DNA of 64,000 bases from G963662675 sp963676845 (GCA_963676845.2 CAXXKK010000030.1:62001-126000); one strand, 5' to 3'. Shown: positions 45,064 through 54,725, counted from the first letter of the stretch. Numbers and translations are program-made. Notes: generated by a model from the letters alone, not told the origin.

Positions 45064-45092
45064 TTGTTCTTAACTGAAAATTAGTACTTTTG
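45064..45092 (+). promoter_or_regulatory. Promoter of the ribosomal super-operon
   Basis: TTG (45064-45066), 18-base spacer, TACTTTTG (45085-45092), an excellent Bacteroidota -33/-7 pair. The start of rpsL is 130 bases downstream, leaving a leader of about 120 bases. Confidence 0.7.
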
Positions 45093-45096
45093 CCTG

Positions 45097-45125
45097 CCGT
45101 TTTTGGAGAATTCTGTCGAAAACGG
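45097..45125 (+). promoter_or_regulatory. Hairpin in the rpsL leader
   Basis: CCGTTTT (45097-45103) pairs with AAAACGG (45119-45125) right at the expected transcript 5' end. It may stabilise the mRNA or take part in autoregulation. Confidence 0.35.
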
Positions 45126-45221
45126 AGAGGTAATGTATGTGTATTGACTGATAAATCAATGCTTTTGCAAACCTGAAAATTGAATAGATTTTTTTAAATA
45201 ATTAGTAATAAAAATAGTTGT

Positions 45222-45596
45222 ATGCCAACAATTCAGCAGTTAGTTAGAAAGGGGAGACAAAGTAATATCGAAAAAAGTAAGTCTCCTGCATTAGATTCTT
45301 GCCCGCAAAGGAGAGGTGTTTGTGTACGTGTTTATACAACTACTCCTAAAAAACCAAACTCAGCAATGCGTAAAGTTGCAAGGGTAAGGTTGACAAACGG
45401 TAAAGAAGTGAACGCTTACATTCCTGGAGAAGGTCATAACCTACAGGAACACTCTATTGTATTAGTGCGCGGTGGTAGGGTAAAAGACTTACCAGGTGTG
45501 CGTTATCACTTAATTCGTGGTGCTTTGGATACCGCGGGAGTAGAAGGACGTACTCAAAGACGTTCAAAGTACGGTACAAAAAGACCGAAGAAGTAA
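45222..45596 (+). CDS. rpsL: 30S ribosomal protein S12
   Basis: 124 residues. Decoding-centre protein. TTTPKKPNSAMRKVARVRL and RGGRVKDLPGVRYH are conserved; Lys43 and Lys88, whose changes give streptomycin resistance, are wild type. First gene of the str part of the super-operon, after a strong promoter and leader. Confidence 0.98.
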   Translation: MPTIQQLVRKGRQSNIEKSKSPALDSCPQRRGVCVRVYTTTPKKPNSAMRKVARVRLTNGKEVNAYIPGEGHNLQEHSIVLVRGGRVKDLPGVRYHLIRGALDTAGVEGRTQRRSKYGTKRPKK

Positions 45597-45704
45597 TTTA
45601 TTGAATTTTTAGTGGTTTGGTTGAGTAAATGATCCCGGAAAAGTTGGGGAGAACTGAAGCTCAATTAGTCACAGCCAATTCAAATAACACTAAGATTAAA
45701 GAAG

Positions 45705-46181
45705 ATGAGAAAATCAAAACCAAAGAAGAGGATCATTTTACCTGATCCAAAATTTAACGACGTTCTTGTAACAAGATTTGTAAATGACTTAATGCTTGAT
45801 GGTAAAAAAACCACAGCATATGCAATTTTCTACGATGCTATGGATATTCTTCAAAATCGTATGAAAGATGAAGAATTATCTCCTCTTGATATTTGGAAGA
45901 AAGCATTGGAAAATGTTACTCCTGCCGTTGAGGTAAAAAGCCGCCGTGTTGGTGGTGCCAATTTCCAGGTTCCAATGGAAATCCGTCCCGAAAGAAAACT
46001 TTCAATCTCTATAAAAAACTTGATTTTATTTGCCCGTAAACGTTCTGGCAAATCAATGGCCGATAAGTTAGCTGCTGAAATTCAAGCTGCATACAACGAA
46101 GAAGGTGGCGCCTTCAAGAAAAAAGAAGAAACACACCGTATGGCAGAAGCGAACCGTGCTTTTGCACATTTCAGGTTTTAA
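45705..46181 (+). CDS. rpsG: 30S ribosomal protein S7
   Basis: 158 residues. 16S rRNA 3'-domain assembly initiator. MRKSKPKKRIILPDPKFNDVLVTRF and GGANFQVPMEIRPER are family blocks. It follows rpsL after 108 bases, the longest gap in this part of the operon, where translational control by S7 is known in other bacteria. Confidence 0.98.
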   Translation: MRKSKPKKRIILPDPKFNDVLVTRFVNDLMLDGKKTTAYAIFYDAMDILQNRMKDEELSPLDIWKKALENVTPAVEVKSRRVGGANFQVPMEIRPERKLSISIKNLILFARKRSGKSMADKLAAEIQAAYNEEGGAFKKKEETHRMAEANRAFAHFRF

Positions 46182-46221
46182 TTAGAATTGGTATATCAGG
46201 ATTAGAAAATATTGGTAAAAA

Positions 46222-48330
46222 ATGGCTAGAGATCTCAAAAACGTAAGAAATATCGGTATCATGGCTCACATTGATGCCGGTAAAACAACAACAACGGAAA
46301 GGATTCTGTTTTATACAGGTATCACACACCGTATCGGTGAAGTGCACGACGGTGCTGCAACAATGGACTGGATGGAGCAAGAGCAGGAACGTGGTATTAC
46401 TATTACGTCTGCTGCAACTACTACTTTCTGGAAACATAGAGATATGCAACACCAGGTAAATATCATTGATACTCCGGGACACGTTGACTTCACTGTTGAA
46501 GTAGAACGTTCTCTTCGTGTATTAGATGGTTCTGTTGCACTTTTCTGTGCCGTAGGTGGTGTAGAAGCACAATCAGAAACAGTGTGGCGTCAGGCTGAAA
46601 AATATGGCGTGCCTCGTATTGGTTTTGTAAATAAAATGGACCGTTCAGGTGCAGACTTCTACGATGTAGTTGCACAGGTTAAAGATAAATTAAAAGCAAA
46701 CCCAGTGCCTATCCAAATTCCAATTGGTGCAGAAGAAACTTTCGAAGGTGTAATTGACCTTATCGAAATGAAAGCTGTACGTTGGTATGATGATGCAACA
46801 TTGGGTACAACATATCAGTTGGAAGACATCCCTGCTGATTTGGCAGATAAAGCTAACGAATACAGAGAACAACTTGTTGAAGCAGTAGCAGAACAAGATG
46901 ATGAATTGATGGAAAGATTTTTTGAAGATCCAGATTCAATTACTGCTGACGAAATGCATGCTGTTATTCGTAAGGCAACGATCTCTGGAGATATCGTTCC
47001 AATGATGTGTGGTTCTGCATTCAAAAACAAAGGTGTTCAACGCTTATTGGATGCTGTTTGTGAATATTTGCCTAGCCCACTTGATAATGGTAATATTACT
47101 GGAACAGATCCTCAAACAGGCGAAGAAGAAAAAAGAAATGCTGACGTTGAAGAACCTCTTGCAGCATTAGCTTTCAAAATTGCTACTGACCCTTATGTTG
47201 GTCGTCTGTGTTTCGTTCGTGTTTACTCAGGTAAACTTGAAGCGGGAGGTAGTGTTTATAATGCCCGTACCGGGAAAAAAGAGCGTATCTCACGCTTGTA
47301 TCAAATGCACTCAAACAAGCAAAATGCAATAGAAGTTGTAGAAGCTGGTGATATTTGTGCTTGTGTTGGATTTAAAGATATCCGCACTGGTGATACATTA
47401 TCTGATGCAAAACACCCAATTGCCCTTGAAAGTATGGAATTCCCAGAACCGGTAATTGGTATTGCAGTTGAGCCTAAAACTCAAAAAGACTTAGATAAAT
47501 TGGGTATGGGATTAGCTAAATTAGCTGAAGAAGACCCAACATTTAAGGTTCAAACTGACGAAGATTCAGGTCAAACAGTTATTCGTGGTATGGGTGAGCT
47601 TCACCTTGAAATCATTATTGACCGTTTGAAACGTGAGTTTAAAGTTGAATGTAACCAAGGTAAACCTCAGGTAGCTTATAAAGAAGCAATCAGCCAGGAA
47701 GTACAATTGCGTGAAACGTATAAAAAACAAACTGGTGGTCGTGGTAAATTTGCTGATATCATCGTTAAAGTTGGTCCAGCTGATGAAGGAAAAGAAGGCT
47801 TGACTTTCATCAACAGTGTAACTGGTGGTAGAATCCCAAGAGAATATATTCCTTCTGTTGAGAAAGGTTTCCAAACAGCAATGATCAATGGTCCTCTTGC
47901 AGGATACCAGCTTGATAGCTTAAAAGTTGAGCTTCTTGATGGTTCATTCCACGCAGTTGACTCGGATCAGTTGTCTTTCGAAATTTGTGCTCGCCAGGCA
48001 TTTAAAAACGCAGCTTCAAAAGCGGGTCCAAAATTGTTGGAGCCAATCATGAAGTCAGAAATTGTTACTCCTGAAGAGTACATGGGTGATATCATTGGTG
48101 ACTTAAACCGTCGTCGTGGTAACGTATTGAGCATGGAAGAAAAATCAGGAGCACGTGTACTTAAAGTAAATGTGCCACTTTCTGAAATCTTCGGATATGT
48201 TACTGTATTAAGAACATTGTCTTCTGGACGTGCAACTTCTTCAATGGAGTTCTCACACTACGAAGAAGTGCCTCGTCAGATGGCAATCACTGTTCTTGAA
48301 GAAATTAAAGGAAAAGTAGAATTATTGTAG
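46222..48330 (+). CDS. fusA: Elongation factor G (canonical)
   Basis: 702 residues. All GTPase motifs are standard: AHIDAGKTTTTER (15-27), ERGITI (56-61), DTPGHVDF (83-90, catalytic His88) and NKMD near 137-140. Domains II-V follow, with the usual GRGKFADIIVKV and SSGRATSSMEFSHYEEVP segments. It is the translocase for normal growth; a divergent paralogue lies 5 kb upstream. Between rpsG and rpsJ as usual; no tuf gene follows. Confidence 0.98.
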   Translation: MARDLKNVRNIGIMAHIDAGKTTTTERILFYTGITHRIGEVHDGAATMDWMEQEQERGITITSAATTTFWKHRDMQHQVNIIDTPGHVDFTVEVERSLRVLDGSVALFCAVGGVEAQSETVWRQAEKYGVPRIGFVNKMDRSGADFYDVVAQVKDKLKANPVPIQIPIGAEETFEGVIDLIEMKAVRWYDDATLGTTYQLEDIPADLADKANEYREQLVEAVAEQDDELMERFFEDPDSITADEMHAVIRKATISGDIVPMMCGSAFKNKGVQRLLDAVCEYLPSPLDNGNITGTDPQTGEEEKRNADVEEPLAALAFKIATDPYVGRLCFVRVYSGKLEAGGSVYNARTGKKERISRLYQMHSNKQNAIEVVEAGDICACVGFKDIRTGDTLSDAKHPIALESMEFPEPVIGIAVEPKTQKDLDKLGMGLAKLAEEDPTFKVQTDEDSGQTVIRGMGELHLEIIIDRLKREFKVECNQGKPQVAYKEAISQEVQLRETYKKQTGGRGKFADIIVKVGPADEGKEGLTFINSVTGGRIPREYIPSVEKGFQTAMINGPLAGYQLDSLKVELLDGSFHAVDSDQLSFEICARQAFKNAASKAGPKLLEPIMKSEIVTPEEYMGDIIGDLNRRRGNVLSMEEKSGARVLKVNVPLSEIFGYVTVLRTLSSGRATSSMEFSHYEEVPRQMAITVLEEIKGKVELL

Positions 48331-48353
48331 AATAATTTTTTATACATCTCATT

Positions 48354-48659
48354 ATGAGTCAAAAAATCAGAATTAAGCTGAAATCGTACGATCACAATTT
48401 GGTTGACAAATCGGCTGAAAAGATTGTAAAGACTGTAAAAACTACAGGTGCAGTTGTAAGTGGTCCTATACCACTTCCAACTCATCGTCGTGTTTTTACT
48501 GTTTTGAGATCAACTTTCGTGAATAAAAAATCACGTGAGCAATTTCAGTTGTCGTCATACAAACGTTTGATTGACATTTACAGCACAACAGCTAAGACAA
48601 TTGACGCCTTAATGAAGCTTGAATTACCAAGTGGCGTTGAAGTAGAAATTAAAGTTTGA
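48354..48659 (+). CDS. rpsJ: 30S ribosomal protein S10
   Basis: 101 residues, family length. KIRIKLKSYDHNLVD and GPIPLPTHRRVFTVLRS are conserved. First gene of the S10 part; also a transcription antitermination partner of NusB in known systems. Confidence 0.98.
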   Translation: MSQKIRIKLKSYDHNLVDKSAEKIVKTVKTTGAVVSGPIPLPTHRRVFTVLRSTFVNKKSREQFQLSSYKRLIDIYSTTAKTIDALMKLELPSGVEVEIKV

Positions 48660-48681
48660 TAACCTGTAAAGTAAAAACAAA

Positions 48682-49299
48682 ATGGCAGGATTAATCGGTA
48701 AAAAAATCGGAATGACTTCCGTATTCAGTGTTGAAGGGAAAAATATTCCATGCACTGTGATTGAAGCTGGTCCTTGTGTTATTACACAAGTGAAAACAGC
48801 AGAAACCGATGGTTATGACGCAGTACAATTAGGCTTTGGTGAAAAGAAAGAAAAAAACACCACAAAAGCTGAATTTGGACACTTCCAAAAAGCAGGAGTT
48901 GATCCAAAACGTCATATCGTTGAGTTTCAAGAGTTCGAAAATGATTACAAACTTGGTGACACCATTACTGTAGATGTAATCGATGAAGAAGGCTGGGTTG
49001 ATATTACCGGGGTAACCAAAGGTAAAGGATTCCAGGGCGTTGTTAAACGTTATAACTTCCGTGGCGTTGGTGATGCAACTCACGGTCAGCACAACCGTTT
49101 AAGAGCTCCAGGATCGTTAGGTGCTTCTTCGTATCCTTCGAGAGTATTTAAAGGAATGCGTATGGCAGGTCGTACTGGTGGTGCTAAAAAGACCATCGAG
49201 AACCTGAAGGTAATGAAAGTAATTCCAGAATCGAACCTTTTAATTGTTAAAGGATCAGTTCCGGGAGCTAAAGGATCAACCTTAATTATTAATCAGTAA
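48682..49299 (+). CDS. rplC: 50S ribosomal protein L3
   Basis: 205 residues. GLIGKKIGMTSVF start, central GKGFQGVVKRYNFRGVGDATHGQHNRLRAPGS-type loop reaching the peptidyl-transferase centre. Stop overlaps rplD start (TAATG). Confidence 0.97.
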   Translation: MAGLIGKKIGMTSVFSVEGKNIPCTVIEAGPCVITQVKTAETDGYDAVQLGFGEKKEKNTTKAEFGHFQKAGVDPKRHIVEFQEFENDYKLGDTITVDVIDEEGWVDITGVTKGKGFQGVVKRYNFRGVGDATHGQHNRLRAPGSLGASSYPSRVFKGMRMAGRTGGAKKTIENLKVMKVIPESNLLIVKGSVPGAKGSTLIINQ

Positions 49300-49928
49300 T
49301 GGAAGTACAAGTATTAAATACAGCCGGAAAAGAAACCGGAAGATCAGTTGCTCTTAATGAGCAGATCTACGGTATTGAGCCTAATGACCATGCTATTTAC
49401 CTGGATGTAAAACAGTATTTGGCAAATCAACGTCAAGGGACTCATTCAGCGAAAGAAAGAGGCGAAATTGTAGGAAGTACCAAAAAGATTAAAAGACAAA
49501 AAGGTACTGGTGGAGCACGTGCAGGTAGCATCAAGTCTCCTATTTTCCGTGGTGGTGGTCGTGTTTTTGGTCCTCGCCCAAGGAACTATGGTTTCAAATT
49601 GAACAAAAAAGTTAAAGCTTTGGCTCGTAAGTCAGCCTTAACTTATAAAGCACAGTCAAGTGATATCTTAGTGCTTGAAGATTTTTCACTGGAAGTGCCA
49701 AAAACAAAGGAGTTGGTGACAATTGGCAATAATTTGAATATTATTGATAAAAAGTCACTTTTCGTTTTACCAGACGAAAATAAAAACATATATTTGTCCT
49801 CCAGAAATTTGCAGGGGGTATCTGTTGTAACAGCTTCTCAGTTAAGTACTTACCAGATAATGAATGCAAAGAAGATTGTTCTTCTTGAGAGTTCGGTAAA
49901 CAAAGTAGAAGAACAATTTAAAGCATAG
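49299..49928 (+). CDS. rplD: 50S ribosomal protein L4
   Basis: 209 residues. Central extended loop KGTGGARAGSIKSPIFRGGGRVFGPRPRNY that lines the exit tunnel is intact. In other bacteria L4 represses the S10 operon; nothing here shows the mechanism. Confidence 0.97.
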   Translation: MEVQVLNTAGKETGRSVALNEQIYGIEPNDHAIYLDVKQYLANQRQGTHSAKERGEIVGSTKKIKRQKGTGGARAGSIKSPIFRGGGRVFGPRPRNYGFKLNKKVKALARKSALTYKAQSSDILVLEDFSLEVPKTKELVTIGNNLNIIDKKSLFVLPDENKNIYLSSRNLQGVSVVTASQLSTYQIMNAKKIVLLESSVNKVEEQFKA

Positions 49929-49939
49929 GGGGATAAAAA

Positions 49940-50230
49940 ATGAATATTTTAATAAAACCCATAGTAACAGAAAAAATGACGGATCAAGGTGAATCTTTGA
50001 ACCGTTATGGATTTATTGTTCGTAGAGATGCAGACAAAGAACAGATTAAAAGTGCTGTTGAAAGTATGTATAATGTCAGTGTAGCTTCAGTAAATACAAT
50101 GGTGTATGGTGGTAAGAACAAAAGCCGTTACACCAAAGGTGGTATGATTAAAGGAAAAACAAATTCTTTTAAGAAAGCCATTATTACACTGGCAGAAGGA
50201 GACACAATTGATTTTTATAGTAATATATAA
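49940..50230 (+). CDS. rplW: 50S ribosomal protein L23
   Basis: 96 residues, normal length. IKPIVTEKMT start and VYGGKNKSRYTKGGMIKGKTNSFKKAII. Sits at the tunnel exit, docking site for trigger factor and SRP. Confidence 0.97.
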   Translation: MNILIKPIVTEKMTDQGESLNRYGFIVRRDADKEQIKSAVESMYNVSVASVNTMVYGGKNKSRYTKGGMIKGKTNSFKKAIITLAEGDTIDFYSNI

Positions 50231-50239
50231 TAAATAGAA

Positions 50240-51064
50240 ATGGCAGTAAGAAAATTAAAACCAGTTACACCGGGTCAAAGGCACAAAATTATTGGCGCTT
50301 TTGATACGATTACTGCATCAACGCCTGAAAAATCATTGTTGAAGCCCATCCGCAAGTCTGGTGGCCGGAACAACCAGGGACGGATGACGATGAGGTATAT
50401 AGGTGGTGGGCACAAAAGGAGATACCGTATAATCGATTTCAAACGTGAAAAAGATGGTATGCCTGCTGTTGTAGAGTCAATTCAGTATGATCCAAACCGC
50501 ACAGCGCGTATTGCACTATTAATTTATGAAGATGGTGAAAAACGCTACATGCTTGCTCCAAATGGCTTGGAAGTAGGCCAAACTGTATTAAGCGGTGAAG
50601 GTATTGCACCTGAAGTTGGCAACTCACTACCTCTTAGAGAAATTCCTCTAGGTACCTTAATTCACAACATTGAGCTTCACCCTGGACAAGGGGGCGTGAT
50701 GGCACGTAGTGCAGGAACTTATGCACAATTGACCTCTAGAGAAGGAAAATACGCTATCGTAAAATTACCTTCTGGCGAATCCCGAATGGTACTCGTTTCT
50801 TGTAGAGCTACCGTTGGTACTGTTGGAAACACTGAACACAACCTTGAAAGATCTGGTAAAGCAGGTCGTTCTCGCTGGTTGGGAAGAAGACCTCGCGTAC
50901 GCGGAGTTGTTATGAACCCAGTTGATCACCCAATGGGTGGTGGTGAAGGTCGTCAGTCCGGTGGACATCCACGTTCTCGTAATGGCTTATTAGCAAAAGG
51001 TTACAAAACCCGTGCTAAAAAGAAAGCCTCCAATAAGTACATAGTAGAAAGACGCAAGAAATAA
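50240..51064 (+). CDS. rplB: 50S ribosomal protein L2
   Basis: 274 residues. RKSGGRNNQGRMTMRYIGGGHKRRYR-type N-terminal region and the MNPVDHPMGGGEGRQSGGHP block containing the conserved His near the peptidyl-transferase centre. Confidence 0.98.
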   Translation: MAVRKLKPVTPGQRHKIIGAFDTITASTPEKSLLKPIRKSGGRNNQGRMTMRYIGGGHKRRYRIIDFKREKDGMPAVVESIQYDPNRTARIALLIYEDGEKRYMLAPNGLEVGQTVLSGEGIAPEVGNSLPLREIPLGTLIHNIELHPGQGGVMARSAGTYAQLTSREGKYAIVKLPSGESRMVLVSCRATVGTVGNTEHNLERSGKAGRSRWLGRRPRVRGVVMNPVDHPMGGGEGRQSGGHPRSRNGLLAKGYKTRAKKKASNKYIVERRKK

Positions 51065-51079
51065 TTAAAGGAGTAGAAT

Positions 51080-51343
51080 ATGAGTCGTTCATTAAAAAAA
51101 GGCCCTTTTATCGCTTACCATCTTGAAAAGAAAGTATTGGCGATGAATGAATCAGGAAAAAAGTCTGTAATTAAGACTTGGGCCAGAGCATCAGTAATCT
51201 CTCCTGACTTTGTAGGGCATACCATTGCTGTTCACAACGGAAATAAATTTATTCCTGTTTATGTGACAGAAAACATGGTTGGCCATAAACTTGGCGAATT
51301 CGCACCTACAAGGACATTCAGGGGACACGGAGGTAACAAGTAA
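51080..51343 (+). CDS. rpsS: 30S ribosomal protein S19
   Basis: 87 residues. MSRSLKKGPFIAYHLEKK and GHKLGEFAPTRTFRGH are conserved. Head-domain protein contacting S13. Confidence 0.98.
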   Translation: MSRSLKKGPFIAYHLEKKVLAMNESGKKSVIKTWARASVISPDFVGHTIAVHNGNKFIPVYVTENMVGHKLGEFAPTRTFRGHGGNK

Positions 51344-51382
51344 TAATCGTGTGTTACTCGCAAACACTTAAAAGAATTTACG

Positions 51383-51796
51383 ATGGGTGCTAGAAAAAGA
51401 AATAAAGCAAATGAGCTTAGGGAAGCCAAGAAATCACAATACTTCGCAGTTTTGAAAGACTGTCCAACATCACCACGAAAAATGAGGCTTGTAGCTGATA
51501 TGGTTCGTGGTATGGAAGTTAACCAAGCTTTGGATGTATTGAAATTTTCTTCAAAAGAAGCTTCCCGTAAGGTAGAAAAACTGTTAATGTCAGCTATTGC
51601 TAACTGGCAGGCTAAAAACGAGGGAACTCGTTTGGAAGAAAGCAATTTGTACGTGAAAAGTATCGCAGTTGATTCAGGACGTATTTTAAAACGTCTTCGT
51701 CCGGCTCCTCAAGGTCGTGCGCACAGAATTCGCAAGCGTTCTAACCATGTTACACTTTGTATTGATAGTAAAAATATTCAAACCGATAACGAATAA
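51383..51796 (+). CDS. rplV: 50S ribosomal protein L22
   Basis: 137 residues. Core KDCPTSPRKMRLVADMVRG and C-terminal RPAPQGRAHRIRKRSNHVTL, including the hairpin lining the exit tunnel where macrolide-resistance changes arise; none obvious here. Confidence 0.97.
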   Translation: MGARKRNKANELREAKKSQYFAVLKDCPTSPRKMRLVADMVRGMEVNQALDVLKFSSKEASRKVEKLLMSAIANWQAKNEGTRLEESNLYVKSIAVDSGRILKRLRPAPQGRAHRIRKRSNHVTLCIDSKNIQTDNE

Positions 51797-51806
51797 ATAA
51801 TAATAC

Positions 51807-52520
51807 ATGGGACAAAAAGTTAATCCAATCGCTAATCGTTTAGGAATCATCCGAGGATGGGATTCCAACTGGTTCGGTGGAAACGACTATGGTGACAAGC
51901 TGGTTGAGGATACAAAAATCCGCGAGTACCTGAATGCCCGTTTGGCGAAAGCAAGTATTTCAAGGATTATCATTGAAAGAACTCTTAAGCTTATCACTAT
52001 TACTGTTCACACCTCAAGACCCGGTATTATTATTGGTAAAGGTGGTCAGGAAGTTGACAAGCTTAAAGAAGAGCTTAAAAAGATCACTAGCAAAGAAGTT
52101 CAGATTAATATCTTCGAGATTAAAAGACCTGAACTTGATGCTCGTATCGTTGCAAATAATATTGCACGTCAAATCGAGGGTAAAATTGCCTATCGTCGTG
52201 CTGTGAAAATGGCTATCGCATCAACCATGAGAATGGGAGCACAAGGAATCAAAGTATTGGTTTCTGGTCGTTTAAACGGAGCTGAAATGGCTCGCTCAGA
52301 GATGTACAAAGATGGTCGTACACCATTACACACTTTAAGAGCTGATATTGATTATGCTCTTGCTGAAGCTTTAACAAAAACAGGGTTGCTTGGCGTTAAA
52401 GTATGGATCTGTAAAGGTGAAGTATACGGTAAACGTGACCTCTCTCCAAACGTCGGACAAAAATCTAACGGACCTGGTGGTCGTGGAAACAGAGGCGGTT
52501 ACAAAAAGAAAAGAAAATAA
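51807..52520 (+). CDS. rpsC: 30S ribosomal protein S3
   Basis: 237 residues. KH domain with GIIIGKGGQEVDKLKEEL, mRNA-entry residues in the second domain, and a Gly/Lys-rich C-terminal tail GPGGRGNRGGYKKKRK. Confidence 0.98.
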   Translation: MGQKVNPIANRLGIIRGWDSNWFGGNDYGDKLVEDTKIREYLNARLAKASISRIIIERTLKLITITVHTSRPGIIIGKGGQEVDKLKEELKKITSKEVQINIFEIKRPELDARIVANNIARQIEGKIAYRRAVKMAIASTMRMGAQGIKVLVSGRLNGAEMARSEMYKDGRTPLHTLRADIDYALAEALTKTGLLGVKVWICKGEVYGKRDLSPNVGQKSNGPGGRGNRGGYKKKRK

Positions 52521-52546
52521 TTCGAAAACCTTTTAATTGAAAAAGG

Positions 52547-52981
52547 ATGTTACAGCCGAAAAGAACAAAATTTAGAAGAGTCCAAAAAGGCCGAATGAAA
52601 GGAAACGCCCAACGCGGGAACCAACTTGCATTCGGATCTTTCGGAATAAAGACGTTGGAAGAATGCTGGATTACCGGTCGCCAAATTGAAGCGGCGAGGG
52701 TTGCGGTTACCCGTCATATGCAACGTCAGGGTCAAATTTGGATCCGTATTTTCCCCGATAAACCAATTACCAAAAAACCTGCGGAAGTACGTATGGGTAA
52801 AGGTAAAGGTGCTCCTGAAGCATTTGTAGCTCCGGTAAGCCCTGGTAGAATTATTATTGAAGCTGATGGTGTACCATTCGAATTGGCTAAAGAAGCCCTT
52901 CGTTTAGCAGCTCAAAAGCTACCGGTTACTACAAAGTTTGTTGTCAGACGTGATTATGTTGAATCTGAAAATGAAGACTAA
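52547..52981 (+). CDS. rplP: 50S ribosomal protein L16
   Basis: 144 residues. MLQPKRTKFRRVQKGRMKG start and RMGKGKGAPEAFVAPV loop near the A-site tRNA. Stop overlaps the rpmC start (TAATG). Confidence 0.98.
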   Translation: MLQPKRTKFRRVQKGRMKGNAQRGNQLAFGSFGIKTLEECWITGRQIEAARVAVTRHMQRQGQIWIRIFPDKPITKKPAEVRMGKGKGAPEAFVAPVSPGRIIIEADGVPFELAKEALRLAAQKLPVTTKFVVRRDYVESENED

Positions 52982-53187
52982 TGATGAAAACATCTGAAAT
53001 TAAAGAATTAACTGACAAGGAATTACTGGAAAGAATCCAGTTAGAAACAGAAACCTTGGTACGTCTGAATATGAATCATGCAGTTTCTCCTCTTGATAAC
53101 CCTATGAAAATTAAGGAAACAAGAAGAAACATTGCACGCCTGAAAACTGTGTTAAGTCAAAGGCAAGTAAATCAAAATCAGAATTAA
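52981..53187 (+). CDS. rpmC: 50S ribosomal protein L29
   Basis: 68 residues, two helices. Two adjacent ATG codons (52981, 52984) give the same protein except for one Met. ETRRNIARLKTVLSQR matches the family C-terminus. Confidence 0.96.
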   Translation: MMKTSEIKELTDKELLERIQLETETLVRLNMNHAVSPLDNPMKIKETRRNIARLKTVLSQRQVNQNQN

Positions 53188-53197
53188 TTTGTAGTCG

Positions 53198-53455
53198 ATG
53201 GAAGCAAGAAATCTGAGAAAAGAGCGTATCGGGGTAATTGTGAGCGACAAAATGGAAAAAAGCATTGTTGTTGCTGTTAAGATGAAAGAAAAACACCCTA
53301 TTTACGGGAAGTTTGTTAACAAGACAACCAAGCTTTACGCTCATGATGAGCAAAATACTGGTAACGTTGGTGATACTGTAAAGATCATGGAAACAAGACC
53401 TTTAAGTAAAAACAAACGTTGGAGATTAGTTGAAATTATTGAAAGAGCTAAGTAA
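53198..53455 (+). CDS. rpsQ: 30S ribosomal protein S17
   Basis: 85 residues, OB fold. RKERIGVIVSDKMEKSIVV and ETRPLSKNKRWRLVEIIE are conserved. Confidence 0.97.
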   Translation: MEARNLRKERIGVIVSDKMEKSIVVAVKMKEKHPIYGKFVNKTTKLYAHDEQNTGNVGDTVKIMETRPLSKNKRWRLVEIIERAK

Positions 53456-53457
53456 TC

Positions 53458-53823
53458 ATGATACAACAAGAATCAAGATGTGCAGTAGCCGATAATAGCG
53501 GTGCAAAAGAAGTGTTGTGTATTCGTGTTTTAGGCGGTACAAGAAAACGCTATGCATCACTGGGCGACATCGTGGTAGTTACTGTTAAGAGTGCTATCCC
53601 GAGTAGTGACATGAAAAAAGGAACTGTGTCAAGAGCCATTGTTGTTCGTACAAAAAAAGAAGTACGTCGTCAGGACGGATCTTACATCCGCTTCGATGAT
53701 AACGCTGTAGTTTTGTTGAACAATACTGGTGAAATGCGCGGAACCCGTATTTTTGGCCCTATTGCAAGGGAACTTCGTGATAAAAACATGAAAATTATTT
53801 CACTTGCACCAGAAGTACTTTAA
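53458..53823 (+). CDS. rplN: 50S ribosomal protein L14
   Basis: 121 residues. MIQQESRCAVADNSGAKEVLCIRVLGG and NTGEMRGTRIFGPIARELR. Two bases after the rpsQ stop. Confidence 0.98.
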   Translation: MIQQESRCAVADNSGAKEVLCIRVLGGTRKRYASLGDIVVVTVKSAIPSSDMKKGTVSRAIVVRTKKEVRRQDGSYIRFDDNAVVLLNNTGEMRGTRIFGPIARELRDKNMKIISLAPEVL

Positions 53824-53841
53824 TGCATAATATAAAACGAA

Positions 53842-54165
53842 ATGCAGAAGAAATTACATATTAAAAAAGGAGACACAGTTGTCGTAACTGCTGGTAATGA
53901 CAAAGGCAGTCAAGGAAAAGTACTAGAAGTTTTCCGCGAAAAACAAAGAGCAATTGTGGAGGGCGTTAATATGATGAAAAAACATACGAAACCTAATGCG
54001 GCTAATCCCCAAGGTGGTATCGTAGAACAGGAAGCGCCAGTCCATATTTCTAACCTAATGCTTGTTGATCCTAAAACAGGAGAAAAAACACGTATCGGAA
54101 GGAAACTCGACGACAACGGTAAATTAGTACGTTATTCAAAAAAATCTGGAGAGGAGATTAAGTAA
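53842..54165 (+). CDS. rplX: 50S ribosomal protein L24
   Basis: 107 residues. KOW motif KGDTVVVTAGNDKGSQGKVLEV at about 9-30. Stop overlaps rplE start (TAATG). Confidence 0.97.
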   Translation: MQKKLHIKKGDTVVVTAGNDKGSQGKVLEVFREKQRAIVEGVNMMKKHTKPNAANPQGGIVEQEAPVHISNLMLVDPKTGEKTRIGRKLDDNGKLVRYSKKSGEEIK

Positions 54166-54722
54166 TGGCTTATATTCCAACACTTAAGAAGAAATATTCG
54201 GAACAAATCATTCCTGCTTTAATGAAGGAATTCGATTATACAACTGTTATGCAGGTTCCGAAATTGCAGAAAATCGTTCTTAATCAGGGAGTTGGAGCTG
54301 CAATTGCCGACAAAAAAATCATTGAAGTTGCTACTGAAGAAATGACAATGATAGCCGGTCAAAAGGCAGTCCAAACCAAATCAAAAAAGGACATTTCTAA
54401 CTTTAAATTAAGGAAAAAGATGCCTATCGGTGTTCGTGTAACTTTAAGACACGAGAGGATGTATGAATTCCTTGATCGTTTAATCAATATTTCTTTGCCA
54501 CGTACGCGTGACTTTAAAGGAATTGAGAGTAAAATGGACGGACAAGGTAATTATACACTAGGTATTCCCGAGCAAATCATTTATCCTGAAATAAACATTG
54601 ACAAGGTTAACCGTATTAACGGTATGAACATTACTTTTGTAACTTCCGCTAGCACAGATGAAGAAGGATACGCCTTGTTAAAAGAATTAGGTTTACCTTT
54701 TAAAAACGTAAAAAAGAACTAA
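54165..54722 (+). CDS. rplE: 50S ribosomal protein L5
   Basis: 185 residues. Binds 5S rRNA. PKLQKIVLNQGVG, VTLRHERMYEFLDRLINISLPRTRDFKG-type core and GNYTLGIPEQIIYPEI are conserved. Confidence 0.98.
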   Translation: MAYIPTLKKKYSEQIIPALMKEFDYTTVMQVPKLQKIVLNQGVGAAIADKKIIEVATEEMTMIAGQKAVQTKSKKDISNFKLRKKMPIGVRVTLRHERMYEFLDRLINISLPRTRDFKGIESKMDGQGNYTLGIPEQIIYPEINIDKVNRINGMNITFVTSASTDEEGYALLKELGLPFKNVKKN

Positions 54723-54725
54723 GTT

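Noticed and set aside
46222..48330. Several antisense ORFs within fusA and the ribosomal genes
   Set aside because: They are shadows of highly conserved coding sequence with no independent support.
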